Origin: CAIJXB01 sp964455905
Lineage (GTDB): Bacteria > Chlamydiota > Chlamydiia > Chlamydiales > Rhabdochlamydiaceae
Assembly: GCA_964455905.1 (NCBI GenBank)
Contig: CAYVYN010000002.1
Span: 124,001 to 188,000, forward strand
Reading direction: 5' to 3'
Length of the DNA stretch: 64,000 nucleotides
The notes under the pieces were generated by a model. It saw nothing but the letters and a program-made list of their open reading frames with translations. It was not told the origin of the DNA and made no database searches. Shown piece by piece: positions 1-8,382 of this stretch. The number at the start of each line of letters is the position of its first letter. Within the stretch, counting starts at the first letter, position 1. A program made the translations under genes and the position numbers.

Positions 1-75
1 TGGCTCTATATTTCTCCAAGTTATAAAGAGCTTATACCCCATTTGCTAGGAAATGCTGGAGATCTTTCTCTATGA
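1..75 (+). CDS. C-terminal end of an unidentified protein (5' truncated by window edge)
   Basis: Frame 1 is open from the first base for 24 codons and ends with TGA at 73-75. The last residues read GNAGDLSL. The stop overlaps the ATG of the next gene in an ATGA arrangement (72-75), typical of translationally coupled genes, so this is probably the tail of the gene co-transcribed with the transporter at 72. Too little is visible to name it. Confidence 0.55.
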   Translation, partial: WLYISPSYKELIPHLLGNAGDLSL

Positions 76-1337
76 GTGCATTTTTTGAACGTTATTTAAA
101 GATTTTTTCAGAAAAAGAAAGAGTTTTTCTTTTTTTAGCGATGCTTACCGGGCTTTTAATAGGGGCTGATTATGCTGTGATCAGACCTGTTAGTCATTCG
201 TTTTTTATCCATTTTTATGGCTCTCAAGCTTTTCCTTACGTTTGGCTTTGCGCTCTTCCTCTAAATTGGGTGGCAGTTTCTTTATATAATTATTTTTTGC
301 CAAGACTTGGTTGTTTTCGCCTTTTTTGTGTGATCGCAGCGCTTATTTCTTCTGGTAATTTTTTATCGGGTCTTTTTATTGAAAAAATACCCGTCCTTTC
401 TTTTATTTTTTATATTTGGAAAGAGGTTTATGTTTTAATTATGCTGCAGCAGCTATGGTCTGTTATTCATGCCACCATTGCTTTGCAAGAAGCCAAGTAT
501 TTATATGGGATTCTTTTTGGGTTTGGGGCTTTAGGTGGATTTTTAGGTAGCCTAGTTCCTGGGTTTTTAGCTGTCAAAATGGGATCTCAGAGCTTACTTT
601 TTTTTACTTTGCCGATTTATATAGTTTTGTCTGTTGTTTATTTTTTTCTTCTTCGGCATGCAGGGCCACTAGAAGATATTCAAACGCAAAAAACAAAAAA
701 AAGTTCTTCTTTTACTAAGGGTGTTGAGCTTATTTTTGCATCAAAACTTCTTATTGCTATTCTACTTATGACTGTATTTATGCAGGTAACAGCAACGTTA
801 ACAGATTTTCAATTCCAATCTCTTTTGGAAAAAGCCTACCCAGAAAAAGACTTAAGGACTGAGTTTTTTGGTAGATTTACTTCTTTTGGTAATATTCTTA
901 CCATGCTTTCTCAGTTTTTTGGAGCATTTTTACTGATTCGTTGTTTAGGATTGCAAAAGACGCACTTTTTAGTCCCTTTTTTACTGGCTATTAGCGCTGT
1001 TTCTTTTATATTTTTTCCTTCTTTTGGGCCTATATCTTGCTGCTTCATTTTAATTAAGTGTTTTGATTTTTCTATTTTTGCAGTGATAAAAGAAATGCTT
1101 TACATTCCGATGAGATTAGAGGAAAAGTTTCAAGCAAAAGCTGTTATAGATGTTTTTATTTATAGGTCTGCTAAGGTGATTGCCTCATTAGCTATTTTAG
1201 GGGTTCAGGCATTCCTCCCCTCTATGGGGCTTTCTTTTCTTTCTTGGTTAAATCTTTCTTTTTTTGTCGCTTGGTGTTTGCTTGTGGCCTCGCTTCGTTC
1301 CTCGTATGAGAAAGCAGAAAGCTTAAATCCTTCTTAG
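72..1337 (+). CDS. Polytopic membrane transporter, ATP/ADP-translocase (Npt/Tlc)-like or MFS
   Basis: This 421-residue protein is hydrophobic throughout, with about 11-12 membrane segments starting near residues 18-38. A block around residues 115-165 has an aromatic helix (YIWKEVY), an LQQLW motif, then EAKYLYG and a glycine-rich GFGALGGFLGS stretch. This resembles the ELWG...EAKR-Y-ALFG region of the plastid/parasite-type ATP:ADP antiporters that chlamydiae use to import nucleotides, but it is shorter than the usual 500 or so residues. A general MFS transporter is the alternative. Its start overlaps the stop of the upstream gene (ATGA), implying co-transcription. The substrate cannot be inferred. 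Confidence 0.55.
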   Translation: MSAFFERYLKIFSEKERVFLFLAMLTGLLIGADYAVIRPVSHSFFIHFYGSQAFPYVWLCALPLNWVAVSLYNYFLPRLGCFRLFCVIAALISSGNFLSGLFIEKIPVLSFIFYIWKEVYVLIMLQQLWSVIHATIALQEAKYLYGILFGFGALGGFLGSLVPGFLAVKMGSQSLLFFTLPIYIVLSVVYFFLLRHAGPLEDIQTQKTKKSSSFTKGVELIFASKLLIAILLMTVFMQVTATLTDFQFQSLLEKAYPEKDLRTEFFGRFTSFGNILTMLSQFFGAFLLIRCLGLQKTHFLVPFLLAISAVSFIFFPSFGPISCCFILIKCFDFSIFAVIKEMLYIPMRLEEKFQAKAVIDVFIYRSAKVIASLAILGVQAFLPSMGLSFLSWLNLSFFVAWCLLVASLRSSYEKAESLNPS

Positions 1338-1384
1338 CTTCTTTATGTCTCAAGTGCATAGTTTTATTTTTAGGATAAATTAGG

Positions 1385-1414
1385 TTGCTCGGGGGGGGCT
1401 TTTTATGGTATTAT
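1385..1414 (+). promoter_or_regulatory. Putative sigma-70-type promoter for the ferredoxin gene
   Basis: A -35-like TTGCTC (1385-1390) and a -10-like TATTAT (1409-1414) are separated by 18 bases that contain a run of eight G. The gene start lies 25 bases downstream of the -10 box, so the 5' leader would be short. Assigned by eye only. Confidence 0.4.
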
Positions 1415-1438
1415 TTGTTTTTTTATGGAGTGAATTTT

Positions 1439-1702
1439 ATGGCTAAATTGATTTTTGAGAATTCAGCAGAAGAACAAGAGATTCCAGACGGTGAGTCTAT
1501 TATTTCTGCCTGTGAAGACCAGGGTGTTCCTTTTGCTTGTACGGAAGGCGTCTGTGGAACTTGTGTGATTGAAGTCGTTGAGGGAATGGAAAACTTAACT
1601 GAGTTTACCCAAGAAGAGAAAGATTTTTTAGGAGAACAAGATAAAGAACGATTAGCCTGTCAGTGTAAAATTAGAGGCGGATGCGTTAGGATTAACTTTT
1701 AA
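1439..1702 (+). CDS. fer: [2Fe-2S] ferredoxin
   Basis: The product is an 87-residue plant/adrenodoxin-type ferredoxin. Cluster ligands are C34, C39, C42 (motif ACTEGVCGTC) and C74 (RLAC), the expected C-x4-C-x2-C...C spacing. The frame is open further upstream, but ATG 1439 has a GGAG ribosome site at 1427-1430 and gives the usual family length. The gene sits directly before an A-type Fe-S carrier, so electron supply or cluster traffic is a plausible shared role. C. trachomatis has a comparable fer gene (CT059, from memory). Confidence 0.9.
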   Translation: MAKLIFENSAEEQEIPDGESIISACEDQGVPFACTEGVCGTCVIEVVEGMENLTEFTQEEKDFLGEQDKERLACQCKIRGGCVRINF

Positions 1703-1720
1703 ATTGAGGAGTCAGAAGGT

Positions 1721-2272
1721 ATGATTACGAAGGAAATGACGATAGAAGAGATTTTAAGCAGTTTTCCTCACAAGAGTCAAAAGATTGCTCAAGAGTTAAC
1801 TGATACAGGTTTACACTGCGTAGGTTGCGGTGCAGCTACCTGGGAAACTTTGGAGACTGGTGTTTTAGGACATGGTTTTAGCGAGGAAGATCTAGAGCAG
1901 CTTCTTGGACGTTTGAATTCTATTTTAAAAGAGGAAACTGATTTGACGACAATTTCTCTTACAAAAAAAGCTGCCGAAAAGTTTTTAGAAATCTTACAAG
2001 AAGAAGGCAAAGAAGGATATTCTCTTAGATTAGGGGATAGAGCTGGTGGCTGTAGTGGTTTTGAGTATACTTTAGATTTTTCTGAAAAAGCAAAAGACAC
2101 AGACCAAGTTTTTGTTTCACAAGGAATGGAAATACATGTAAACAAAAATATGGTTTCAAGACTTTTAGGAGTGGAAATCGATTATACAGATGGTCTTAAC
2201 GGCGCTGGATTTAAAATTTCTAATCCAAATGCAAGAGGCTCTTGTGGCTGTGGGAAATCGCAAAGTTATTAA
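1721..2272 (+). CDS. Fusion of DUF1858-like domain and A-type iron-sulfur carrier (IscA/ErpA/SufA family)
   Basis: The protein has 183 residues. Residues 1-70 look like the DUF1858 disulfide/hybrid-cluster-associated domain, with the short helical entry (TIEEILSSFP) and the CVGCG pair at C33/C36. Residues 77-183 form a complete HesB/IscA domain with the three cluster-binding cysteines: C111 in AGGCSG, and C175 and C177 in CGCG. A stand-alone A-type carrier is about 105-120 residues, so the extra N-terminal domain is real added content. It lies 18 bases after ferredoxin and 15 before adk. The likely job is cluster transfer; how the N-terminal domain changes it is unknown. Confidence 0.82.
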   Translation: MITKEMTIEEILSSFPHKSQKIAQELTDTGLHCVGCGAATWETLETGVLGHGFSEEDLEQLLGRLNSILKEETDLTTISLTKKAAEKFLEILQEEGKEGYSLRLGDRAGGCSGFEYTLDFSEKAKDTDQVFVSQGMEIHVNKNMVSRLLGVEIDYTDGLNGAGFKISNPNARGSCGCGKSQSY

Positions 2273-2287
2273 TTTTTAAGGAACTGT

Positions 2288-2896
2288 ATGCACTCTGATA
2301 AATTTCGTACCATTTTAGTTTTTGGACCGCCAGGTTCTGGAAAAGGTACTTTAGGAAAATTTTTAAGCACCGCAGGAAATCATTTCCATCTTTCTTCTGG
2401 AGATATTTTTAGAGGCTTAGATCCTGATTCATCAGTAGGTAAGTTATACCACACCTATGCAAGTAAAGGTAACCTTGTCCCAGACGAGGTTACTATTGAA
2501 GTGTGGTTGCATTATATGCAGGGGCTTATTACTACGAACCATTATTTTCCACAAAAACAATTTCTTCTTTTAGATGGAATCCCGCGAACACTTCAACAGG
2601 CTAAAATTTTAGACCAGTATATTGAAGTGGTTAAAATCATAGTTCTTGAGATGAACGATATTGAAGCTCTTATGAATAGAATGAAAAGAAGAGCTCTTAT
2701 AGAAAAAAGACAAGATGATGCGAATGAAGCTGTTCTTAGAAATAGGATGCAAGTTTATGAAAAAGAGACGCTATCGTTATTAGATCATTATCCAACAGAG
2801 TTGATTGCTCGATTTAACGCAGACCAAACACCTCTAGAAGTTCTTAGAGATGTTTTAATAGAGCTTTCCGGCGTTCTTAGCCATCCTGAAATATAA
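2288..2896 (+). CDS. adk: Adenylate kinase
   Basis: The 202-residue protein catalyses ATP + AMP <-> 2 ADP. It shows the P-loop GPPGSGKGT (about residues 13-21), the AMP-binding region SSGDIFR, and the GIPRT motif near residue 97. The lid region is short and lacks the four-cysteine zinc site, so this is the short-lid form. It follows the Fe-S carrier gene closely and ends just before a hairpin terminator, so fer, the carrier and adk probably form one transcript. Confidence 0.9.
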   Translation: MHSDKFRTILVFGPPGSGKGTLGKFLSTAGNHFHLSSGDIFRGLDPDSSVGKLYHTYASKGNLVPDEVTIEVWLHYMQGLITTNHYFPQKQFLLLDGIPRTLQQAKILDQYIEVVKIIVLEMNDIEALMNRMKRRALIEKRQDDANEAVLRNRMQVYEKETLSLLDHYPTELIARFNADQTPLEVLRDVLIELSGVLSHPEI

Positions 2897-2900
2897 AAAA

Positions 2901-2930
2901 AACCTCTTTCTAATAGGGAAGAGGTTCTTT
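2901..2930 (+). terminator. Rho-independent-like terminator after adk
   Basis: An inverted repeat (AACCTCTTT at 2901-2909 with GGAAGAGGTT at 2916-2925, one G-T pair) encloses a 6-base loop and is followed by CTTTGTTCT. A run of A precedes it, so it could also stop minus-strand transcription from the remnant at 2944-3084. Confidence 0.6.
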
Positions 2931-2943
2931 GTTCTGAGTTTCC

Positions 2944-3084
2944 TTATAGTTTTACCTCACGTAATCTGCCACCTTTATCGAAAAGTTTTAAAGCGTTTTT
3001 TGTTTCTTCGGCAAGAGAATTATCGCTTAAGTCTATATCAAAGTAGGCATTACTATCGTTTCTTTTGTTATTTGGATTGACATG
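2944..3084 (-). pseudogene. Remnant of a minus-strand reading frame in the 2897-3332 gap
   Basis: The 436-base gap between adk and the next gene is not empty. On the minus strand a frame of 46 codons is open after a TAA and ends with TAA at 2946-2944. It reads like a normal charged protein tail (for example DIDLSDNSLAEETKNALKLF, then KGGRLREVKL) but has no ATG, GTG or TTG start. An ATG at 3083 lies in a different frame, as expected after a frameshift. I take it as the C-terminal stub of a decayed gene of unknown function. The remainder, 3085-3332, is very AT-rich and holds nothing else I can support. Confidence 0.35.
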
Positions 3085-3332
3085 CTTTTATCCTTGTTCT
3101 TCTTAAGCCAATTTTAATTATTTTTTTGTGTTTTTTCATATTCTTTTTTTTATTTATATTTTTAAGTCAGTGTTTTTGTATGGATTTTGTGAAATTAAAA
3201 TTAGATTTTTTGTGGATTTTTAAAAACATATTGGATGGTTTTCAGAAATAATAGATAGTAGTTTGTTAAAATAACTTCAATTTAATTTTTTATTTTGTAT
3301 TATCAGTTTATATTTAAATAATTGGTTTTTCG

Positions 3333-5681
3333 ATGTATTCGGCAGAAAGTAGTTCTTGGATGGACTTTTTAGAGTCTCGGGTTTTTCCTGTAGCTAAAAG
3401 GATGGAAGCTCCTTCTGTCCCCAAAATCACGGATGTTTTAAAAGAGCAGTGGGAATTAGCTTCTAAAAGCAAAGCTTCAGAGGGGTTGAAAGGAAGATCC
3501 TTCGAGCAAAAGACGGAAGGGTTAGCTCTAGCTGTTGATGCTTTTTATCGAGCACACGGTATTCAGGGTGCTCACCAGTCTATGTCAGTTGAAAAGGAAT
3601 CAGATTCTTGGAGTATACTCTTAAATGAACATTTAGGAGTTATTAGTGACTGGTCTTTATTTGCTAGATTTTCAAGCTTAGATCTTTCTTCTCAGTCGAT
3701 ATGGAATATTGCGGGAGAAACCTCTGCTTTTGGCCTTTTTACAGGCCCTTTTTCTATTTTTGCTGCTCGTTCTCAAAGGCTTGAAGAACAGGATAATATT
3801 TTACCAGATGAAACTCGTCAGTGGCAAGGTTTTCAAAAAGAGTTTTTAGCCTGGCTGCAAACTGTAAGTGGAGGTACTTACGCTGTTGCTAGGAACGCCC
3901 CTTTTGTTGGGTACCATGGCGTTGGAGTTTCAGCTGCTTCTTTAGGGGCAAAGTTGATGACTCCTTTATTTGCTCTAATTGGTATTTTGAGTGCTCAGTC
4001 ATTTTGGGAAGCGTATTCTTTTAAAAAAGAGCTTGAATCTAGAGGGGATCAGAGCGTTCAATCCTTTTTAGAAGAAAAAAGACAAGTAGATCTCTCTTCT
4101 CTTCTTTATTTATTAGATGATACTAGTGCGTTAGAAAAACAAGCGAAAAAAGAAGTGCAAAATCACTTAGGCAAAATAGAGTCTTTAGTTGGAGTAAAAG
4201 CGACGGTTACTGTAGATGAGTTTTTAGCGGAACTAGATAATAACAAAATTATGGATGCTTTAAAGGCGGATTTTGGTGCGGAGGATCCTAAGTTATTAGA
4301 GCTGACACCCTCGGCTCTTTTTGGTTTTTATTATGCTTGTAAAAAACAGCAAAAAATACAAGAAGATGCGATTGTTCGTGCTGCTGGAGAGGGAGCTCTT
4401 GATAAGGATATCACTCTTGACGCCCTAAAGGAAGCGATATGGAAAAATCAGTTTAATCGTGGTCTTGTTTGTTTTCTTACTATTGGCACAGCTTTAGTTA
4501 TGGGGGGTAGCTTTCTTATTCCTGCTTTGGCTTTAGTTATAGCTATTAAGACTGTTTCGTTAATTTTTATATGTTTGGATGCTAAGGGTCTTTGGGATAG
4601 TTGGCAACAAGATGGTGTTGTTACGCATTTTGATGAGGTGGCTTCGTGGGGTTCTTTAATTTGTTCTTTAGTTGTAACTGGAGCGATTATAGGATTGATC
4701 GTTGGAGTAGGTGCTACCCCTCCTGGCGCTTTAATTTTGGCTTCAGTCGGTCTTTGTTGGGTAGCTGTTGGCATTGCTAACATTGCGGCTATTCACTTTA
4801 AGAAACAAAGGTATAAAGAGCGGCATCTTTCTATAGATGATTTAAAACAGCGCATTCAAGTTTTGGATAAAAATACTCTTACAGGGAATAAGGAGCAGAT
4901 TGAAAAAATCAGTTTAGCGTTCAAGCACACAATGGCAAATAGCTTTCTTTCCTCTAGTGATAAATATAAGCTGCAAAAAAGAATTGCAGTAGTGAAAGAC
5001 CTTAAGGAATTTGAACAGGTTTTAGATAAATGGAAAATTCTAGAGAAAAAAAGGCTAGATGAATTGAGAAGATCTATTTCAAATATTGATCCAGATTTTT
5101 CCATTTCTCCTTTTGCAATAAAAGAGCCTATTGTAAAAAAAAATGAGCCCTATAGCGTAAAAACGCGTGATGGTAGGGTTATCTCTATAGATCCTAGAAA
5201 AGAGGTTTATAGTAAGATTGATGAAATAGCTTTAAAAGAAGTGAAGACTTTAAATCTTGAAGATTTGGATCCGGAACTTAATGCCTTTGTAGAGGGATTA
5301 AAGTCTAAAGGTCTTTCAGAGATTGCTATTTTTAGAATAGTATCACTGATTCATGAAATTGATTTTGGATTTTCTTTAAAGCAATTTTATACTGCTTTTA
5401 ATTTTATTGAGACGGGATCTAGCGGAGTAGACTTTTTGTCTGAAGAAAATTTTCCATTTTCTTTAAAAGAAAATACTCTAGTTTTTTTTGTGCGAATCAA
5501 GGCCGAACTCTCGAAGAAAGATGGATTAGAAGCGACCTCTTCGATTGGGTATCAAGAACTAACAAGGGAAATTAAAATCCCTCTAGAAGCTTTTATAGAA
5601 GGTCAGTTAAAATCGTTTTCTTTTAAAGATGTTAGATTTAAAGATTGCTACGGTCAATTCGTTAAATATGTAAATAAATAA
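3333..5681 (+). CDS. Large unidentified protein with membrane-hairpin segments
   Basis: I do not recognise this 782-residue protein. Hydrophobic stretches lie near residues 193-220, 376-416 (a paired segment) and 440-486 (another pair). The flanking regions are soluble, charged and partly coiled-coil (about 230-350 and 490-600). There is no signal peptide. Paired hydrophobic lobes in an otherwise soluble protein are the pattern of chlamydial inclusion-membrane (Inc) proteins, so a secreted or host-membrane role is an inference worth testing. It stands alone between an AT-rich gap and a glycosyltransferase gene. Confidence 0.6.
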   Translation: MYSAESSSWMDFLESRVFPVAKRMEAPSVPKITDVLKEQWELASKSKASEGLKGRSFEQKTEGLALAVDAFYRAHGIQGAHQSMSVEKESDSWSILLNEHLGVISDWSLFARFSSLDLSSQSIWNIAGETSAFGLFTGPFSIFAARSQRLEEQDNILPDETRQWQGFQKEFLAWLQTVSGGTYAVARNAPFVGYHGVGVSAASLGAKLMTPLFALIGILSAQSFWEAYSFKKELESRGDQSVQSFLEEKRQVDLSSLLYLLDDTSALEKQAKKEVQNHLGKIESLVGVKATVTVDEFLAELDNNKIMDALKADFGAEDPKLLELTPSALFGFYYACKKQQKIQEDAIVRAAGEGALDKDITLDALKEAIWKNQFNRGLVCFLTIGTALVMGGSFLIPALALVIAIKTVSLIFICLDAKGLWDSWQQDGVVTHFDEVASWGSLICSLVVTGAIIGLIVGVGATPPGALILASVGLCWVAVGIANIAAIHFKKQRYKERHLSIDDLKQRIQVLDKNTLTGNKEQIEKISLAFKHTMANSFLSSSDKYKLQKRIAVVKDLKEFEQVLDKWKILEKKRLDELRRSISNIDPDFSISPFAIKEPIVKKNEPYSVKTRDGRVISIDPRKEVYSKIDEIALKEVKTLNLEDLDPELNAFVEGLKSKGLSEIAIFRIVSLIHEIDFGFSLKQFYTAFNFIETGSSGVDFLSEENFPFSLKENTLVFFVRIKAELSKKDGLEATSSIGYQELTREIKIPLEAFIEGQLKSFSFKDVRFKDCYGQFVKYVNK

Positions 5682-5769
5682 AAAAAGAGTCGTTTTTTTT
5701 GTGGTTTTTTTATATATTATCGCCTTATTCATTTTTTTTGTGAAAAGATAGAGGCGTATTAAATAAACT

Positions 5770-6513
5770 ATGATTAGTATCACAATTTTAACAAAAAATA
5801 GCGAAGAGACTCTAGAAGCTACTCTTGTCTCGACTAAAGACTTTCCAGAGGTCATTCTTTTAGATACAGGTTCTACAGATAAGACATTACAAATTGGAGC
5901 TAAGTTTTCCAATGTAAAGATTTTTCATGCATCCTTTGAAGGTTTTGGTAGAACACATAATGTAGCTAGTTCCTTAGCTACAAATGACTTTATTTTATCT
6001 TTAGATAGTGATGAGGTGCTCTCTTCTGCCTTAGCTCAAGAAATTTTAAGCCTTTCTTTAGACGAAAATGCGACGTATTCAATGTTGAGGAAGAACTACT
6101 TCAATGGTAAGCATATTACAGGTTGCGCTGGCTGGCATCCTGACTATGTGACTCGCATGTATAATAGGAAAATTACAGCATTTGATTCAGCCGAAGTGCA
6201 TGAAAAGATTATTCAAGGGAACTTGAAAAAAATAGAGCTCAAAAATTTTATGACGCATGTTCCTTATAGGAAGATTTCTGATTTTCTATTTAAAATGCAA
6301 AGTTACAGTACTCTTTTTGCGAAAGAAAACAAGGGAAAAAAGAAATCCTCTTTGGGGAAAGCTATTTTGCATGGTTGGGCAGCATTTTTTAAGAGTTATT
6401 TTTTTAAAAAAGGCTTTTTTTTAGGAAAAGAAGGTTTTGTTATTTCTCTTTATAATGGGCAGACTGCTTTTTACAAGTATATGAAACTCGCAGAAGCCAA
6501 TAGGAGCCTTTAG
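5770..6513 (+). CDS. Family 2 glycosyltransferase, LPS-core type (WaaE/KdtX-like)
   Basis: The 247-residue GT-A fold protein opens with the GT2 signature: ITILTKN at the N-terminus, LDTGSTDKT near residues 36-44, and the metal-binding LDSDE near residue 80. The GCAGWHPDYVTRMYNR block matches the region conserved in WaaE/KdtX-type enzymes that add a sugar to lipopolysaccharide core heptose or Kdo. The C-terminal 60 residues are basic and aromatic, suggesting peripheral membrane contact. Acceptor and donor cannot be read from the sequence. The next gene converges from the minus strand only 4 bases away. Confidence 0.75.
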   Translation: MISITILTKNSEETLEATLVSTKDFPEVILLDTGSTDKTLQIGAKFSNVKIFHASFEGFGRTHNVASSLATNDFILSLDSDEVLSSALAQEILSLSLDENATYSMLRKNYFNGKHITGCAGWHPDYVTRMYNRKITAFDSAEVHEKIIQGNLKKIELKNFMTHVPYRKISDFLFKMQSYSTLFAKENKGKKKSSLGKAILHGWAAFFKSYFFKKGFFLGKEGFVISLYNGQTAFYKYMKLAEANRSL

Positions 6514-6517
6514 TTTT

Positions 6518-7495
6518 TTAATAGTTCGCTAAGATGAGCCTGACTGTTTTAATTCCACTAGCTCCTTTTAGCAAATTGTTTACTTGCTCGCCATAGATGA
6601 TTGTTTTTTTAAATTCTCCGACACTTTTTTTGATAATGACTTTGCCATTTTTACTTCCCTCGTTAGCTATTCGAGCTATTGGAGCGTAGTTTGGCTGTAG
6701 GTGTAATGTCCGAAGCTTCATTTTCAACTCTTGAATTTGAGCTTTAAGAGTGTTGTTATAGACTTTTAGTTGTTCATCTGAGCGTTCTTTAGAGCGTCCC
6801 ACAGATATTTCTAAATCAAGAATCGTGTGAAGGTCATTGTTTTCATAGGCTATACTTAGCTTTTTCATCATCGCTTCTTTTTCGAGTTTCTTTTTAGGAT
6901 CTTGTTCAAGATCCGGGTGGATAGCTTTTGCTAGTTGTTTATATAACGCTCCTATTTCTTTTTTCTCTATTTGATGAACTGCTTGTTCGATTGGATTTTT
7001 TGCAAAGGCTTTACGCAAGATCTCGTCGATAGATTCTTCGAAAGACGCCTCTTCGTCCCAGCTCGTGAAATTTTCTTGTTCATCTTTTTCTTCAAAAGTT
7101 TGCTCTCGTGGAGGGGGAGGGGGAGGGAATATTTCGTTTAAAATTTCTTTAAATTCTGGAGATGCATCTTCAAAAGATAAGTGCTGGAAAATATTTTTAG
7201 CAAGATTTTCCATATGCTCTATTAATAAAAAACGTTCTTTTTTTGAGAGTTTTTTATCTGTTCTATAGGGGTTTAGTAGTAGGAATTGTTTTTGATTTAC
7301 AAGGCCTATTTGCCTTTGCAGTGGGTTGATTTCTTGATAGTAACACCGTAAAAGGTCTTCTAAGATTTTTTCTTCCTCTGCTATTTTTTTATGCGTGGCA
7401 TCTACCTGTTTTTTGAGTTTATGGAAAGTTGTTTGCTCTTCGCTAAACTCTTTTTTCTTTTTCTTTATTTTTTTTACGAACACTAAACTGTGCAT
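6518..7495 (-). CDS. Coiled-coil protein with a J-domain-like HPD segment
   Basis: The protein has 325 residues. The N-terminal 60 residues are strongly charged coiled coil with a lysine run. The middle has a proline cluster (FPPPPPPR) and acidic patches. Around residues 180-230 a J-domain-like helix pair carries the HPD tripeptide (YKQLAKAIHPDL) followed by a lysine-rich helix and an alanine-tyrosine-glutamate helix, as in DnaJ-type co-chaperones. A second coiled coil follows. It may recruit DnaK, but the rest is unrecognised. The start is 12 bases after ispA, with AAAGGATT as ribosome site, so it is the last gene of the rpmG-lolE-lolD-ispA unit. Confidence 0.6.
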   Translation of the reverse strand: MHSLVFVKKIKKKKKEFSEEQTTFHKLKKQVDATHKKIAEEEKILEDLLRCYYQEINPLQRQIGLVNQKQFLLLNPYRTDKKLSKKERFLLIEHMENLAKNIFQHLSFEDASPEFKEILNEIFPPPPPPREQTFEEKDEQENFTSWDEEASFEESIDEILRKAFAKNPIEQAVHQIEKKEIGALYKQLAKAIHPDLEQDPKKKLEKEAMMKKLSIAYENNDLHTILDLEISVGRSKERSDEQLKVYNNTLKAQIQELKMKLRTLHLQPNYAPIARIANEGSKNGKVIIKKSVGEFKKTIIYGEQVNNLLKGASGIKTVRLILANY

Positions 7496-7506
7496 GGATT
7501 AATCCT

Positions 7507-8382
7507 TTAAAAAAGACGGTAGATGAGCTTGGGAAGGAGTTTTTCTAATGCGTCGCTTTTTCCATTGAGTTTTTTGATTTTTTCTAAGCTACCATTTAGA
7601 AGACTTTCAGCTAAAGACTTAGCTTCCACTAAACCTAGTAAAGAGACGCTTGTATTTTTTTTGTTTAACGCATCAGATCCAATGGGTTTACCTATAAGAG
7701 AGGATTCGCCTTCAACATCTAAAACATCGTCAATAATTTGAAAAGAAAGACCCACATCTTCTGCTACAGAATTTAAGATTTGGCGTGTTTCTAGCGAAGC
7801 TCCTGATAAAATAGCTCCAAACTCAAAACAGCATGCAATAAGATCTGCTGTTTTTCTATGGTGTATTTCTACGAGGTCTTGCCAGGATATATTTTTTTCC
7901 TCATTGATAAGGTCTAGGGATTGTCCTAGAATCATTCCACTACCACCACTTTTTTTCGCAAGAACTTTGATTAATTCTACTGTTTTATCTGAAGGGATCA
8001 ATGTATTGGTTGCTAAGCTTTCAAAGGCTAATGTTAAAAGCAGATCTCCCGTTAAGATGGCCTGGCCTTCTGAATAGATTTTGTGGAGCGTCGGCTTTCC
8101 TCGTCTTAGGTCATCATCATCCATCGCAGGAAGGTCATCGTGGATAAGGGAGTATGTGTGTAGGATTTCTATTGCGCAACAAGGAATAATAGCCTGTTCC
8201 AGATCTCCACCTAAAGCTTGTGTTGTAGCTAGTGTAAGAAGGGGTCTTATTCTTTTTCCTGGATTTAAAAGAGTATGTGCTGCGGCGTCAAAAAGAAGCG
8301 GGTGCTTGCTGTTTTTAAGGGGAGCTATTTGTTTTTCTAGAGTTTTTTCTATGAGAGGTAGGTAGCTGACTAATTGCTTCAT
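7507..8382 (-). CDS. ispA: Polyprenyl diphosphate synthase (farnesyl/geranylgeranyl type)
   Basis: The 291-residue trans-prenyltransferase condenses isopentenyl diphosphate with allylic diphosphates. The first aspartate-rich motif reads DDLPAMDDD and the second DDVLD, separated by the usual distance, with the expected GKRIRP lysine-arginine motif near residue 47. The ORF extends 15 codons upstream, but ATG 8382 overlaps the lolD stop as ATGA and gives normal family length, so I chose it. The short product family is typical of IspA, though chain length cannot be fixed here. Confidence 0.88.
   Translation of the reverse strand: MKQLVSYLPLIEKTLEKQIAPLKNSKHPLLFDAAAHTLLNPGKRIRPLLTLATTQALGGDLEQAIIPCCAIEILHTYSLIHDDLPAMDDDDLRRGKPTLHKIYSEGQAILTGDLLLTLAFESLATNTLIPSDKTVELIKVLAKKSGGSGMILGQSLDLINEEKNISWQDLVEIHHRKTADLIACCFEFGAILSGASLETRQILNSVAEDVGLSFQIIDDVLDVEGESSLIGKPIGSDALNKKNTSVSLLGLVEAKSLAESLLNGSLEKIKKLNGKSDALEKLLPKLIYRLF

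Noticed and set aside
4448..4783. 111-residue antisense ORF inside the 3333 gene
   Set aside because: Opposite-strand shadow of a hydrophobic coding region; no ribosome site and low-complexity composition.
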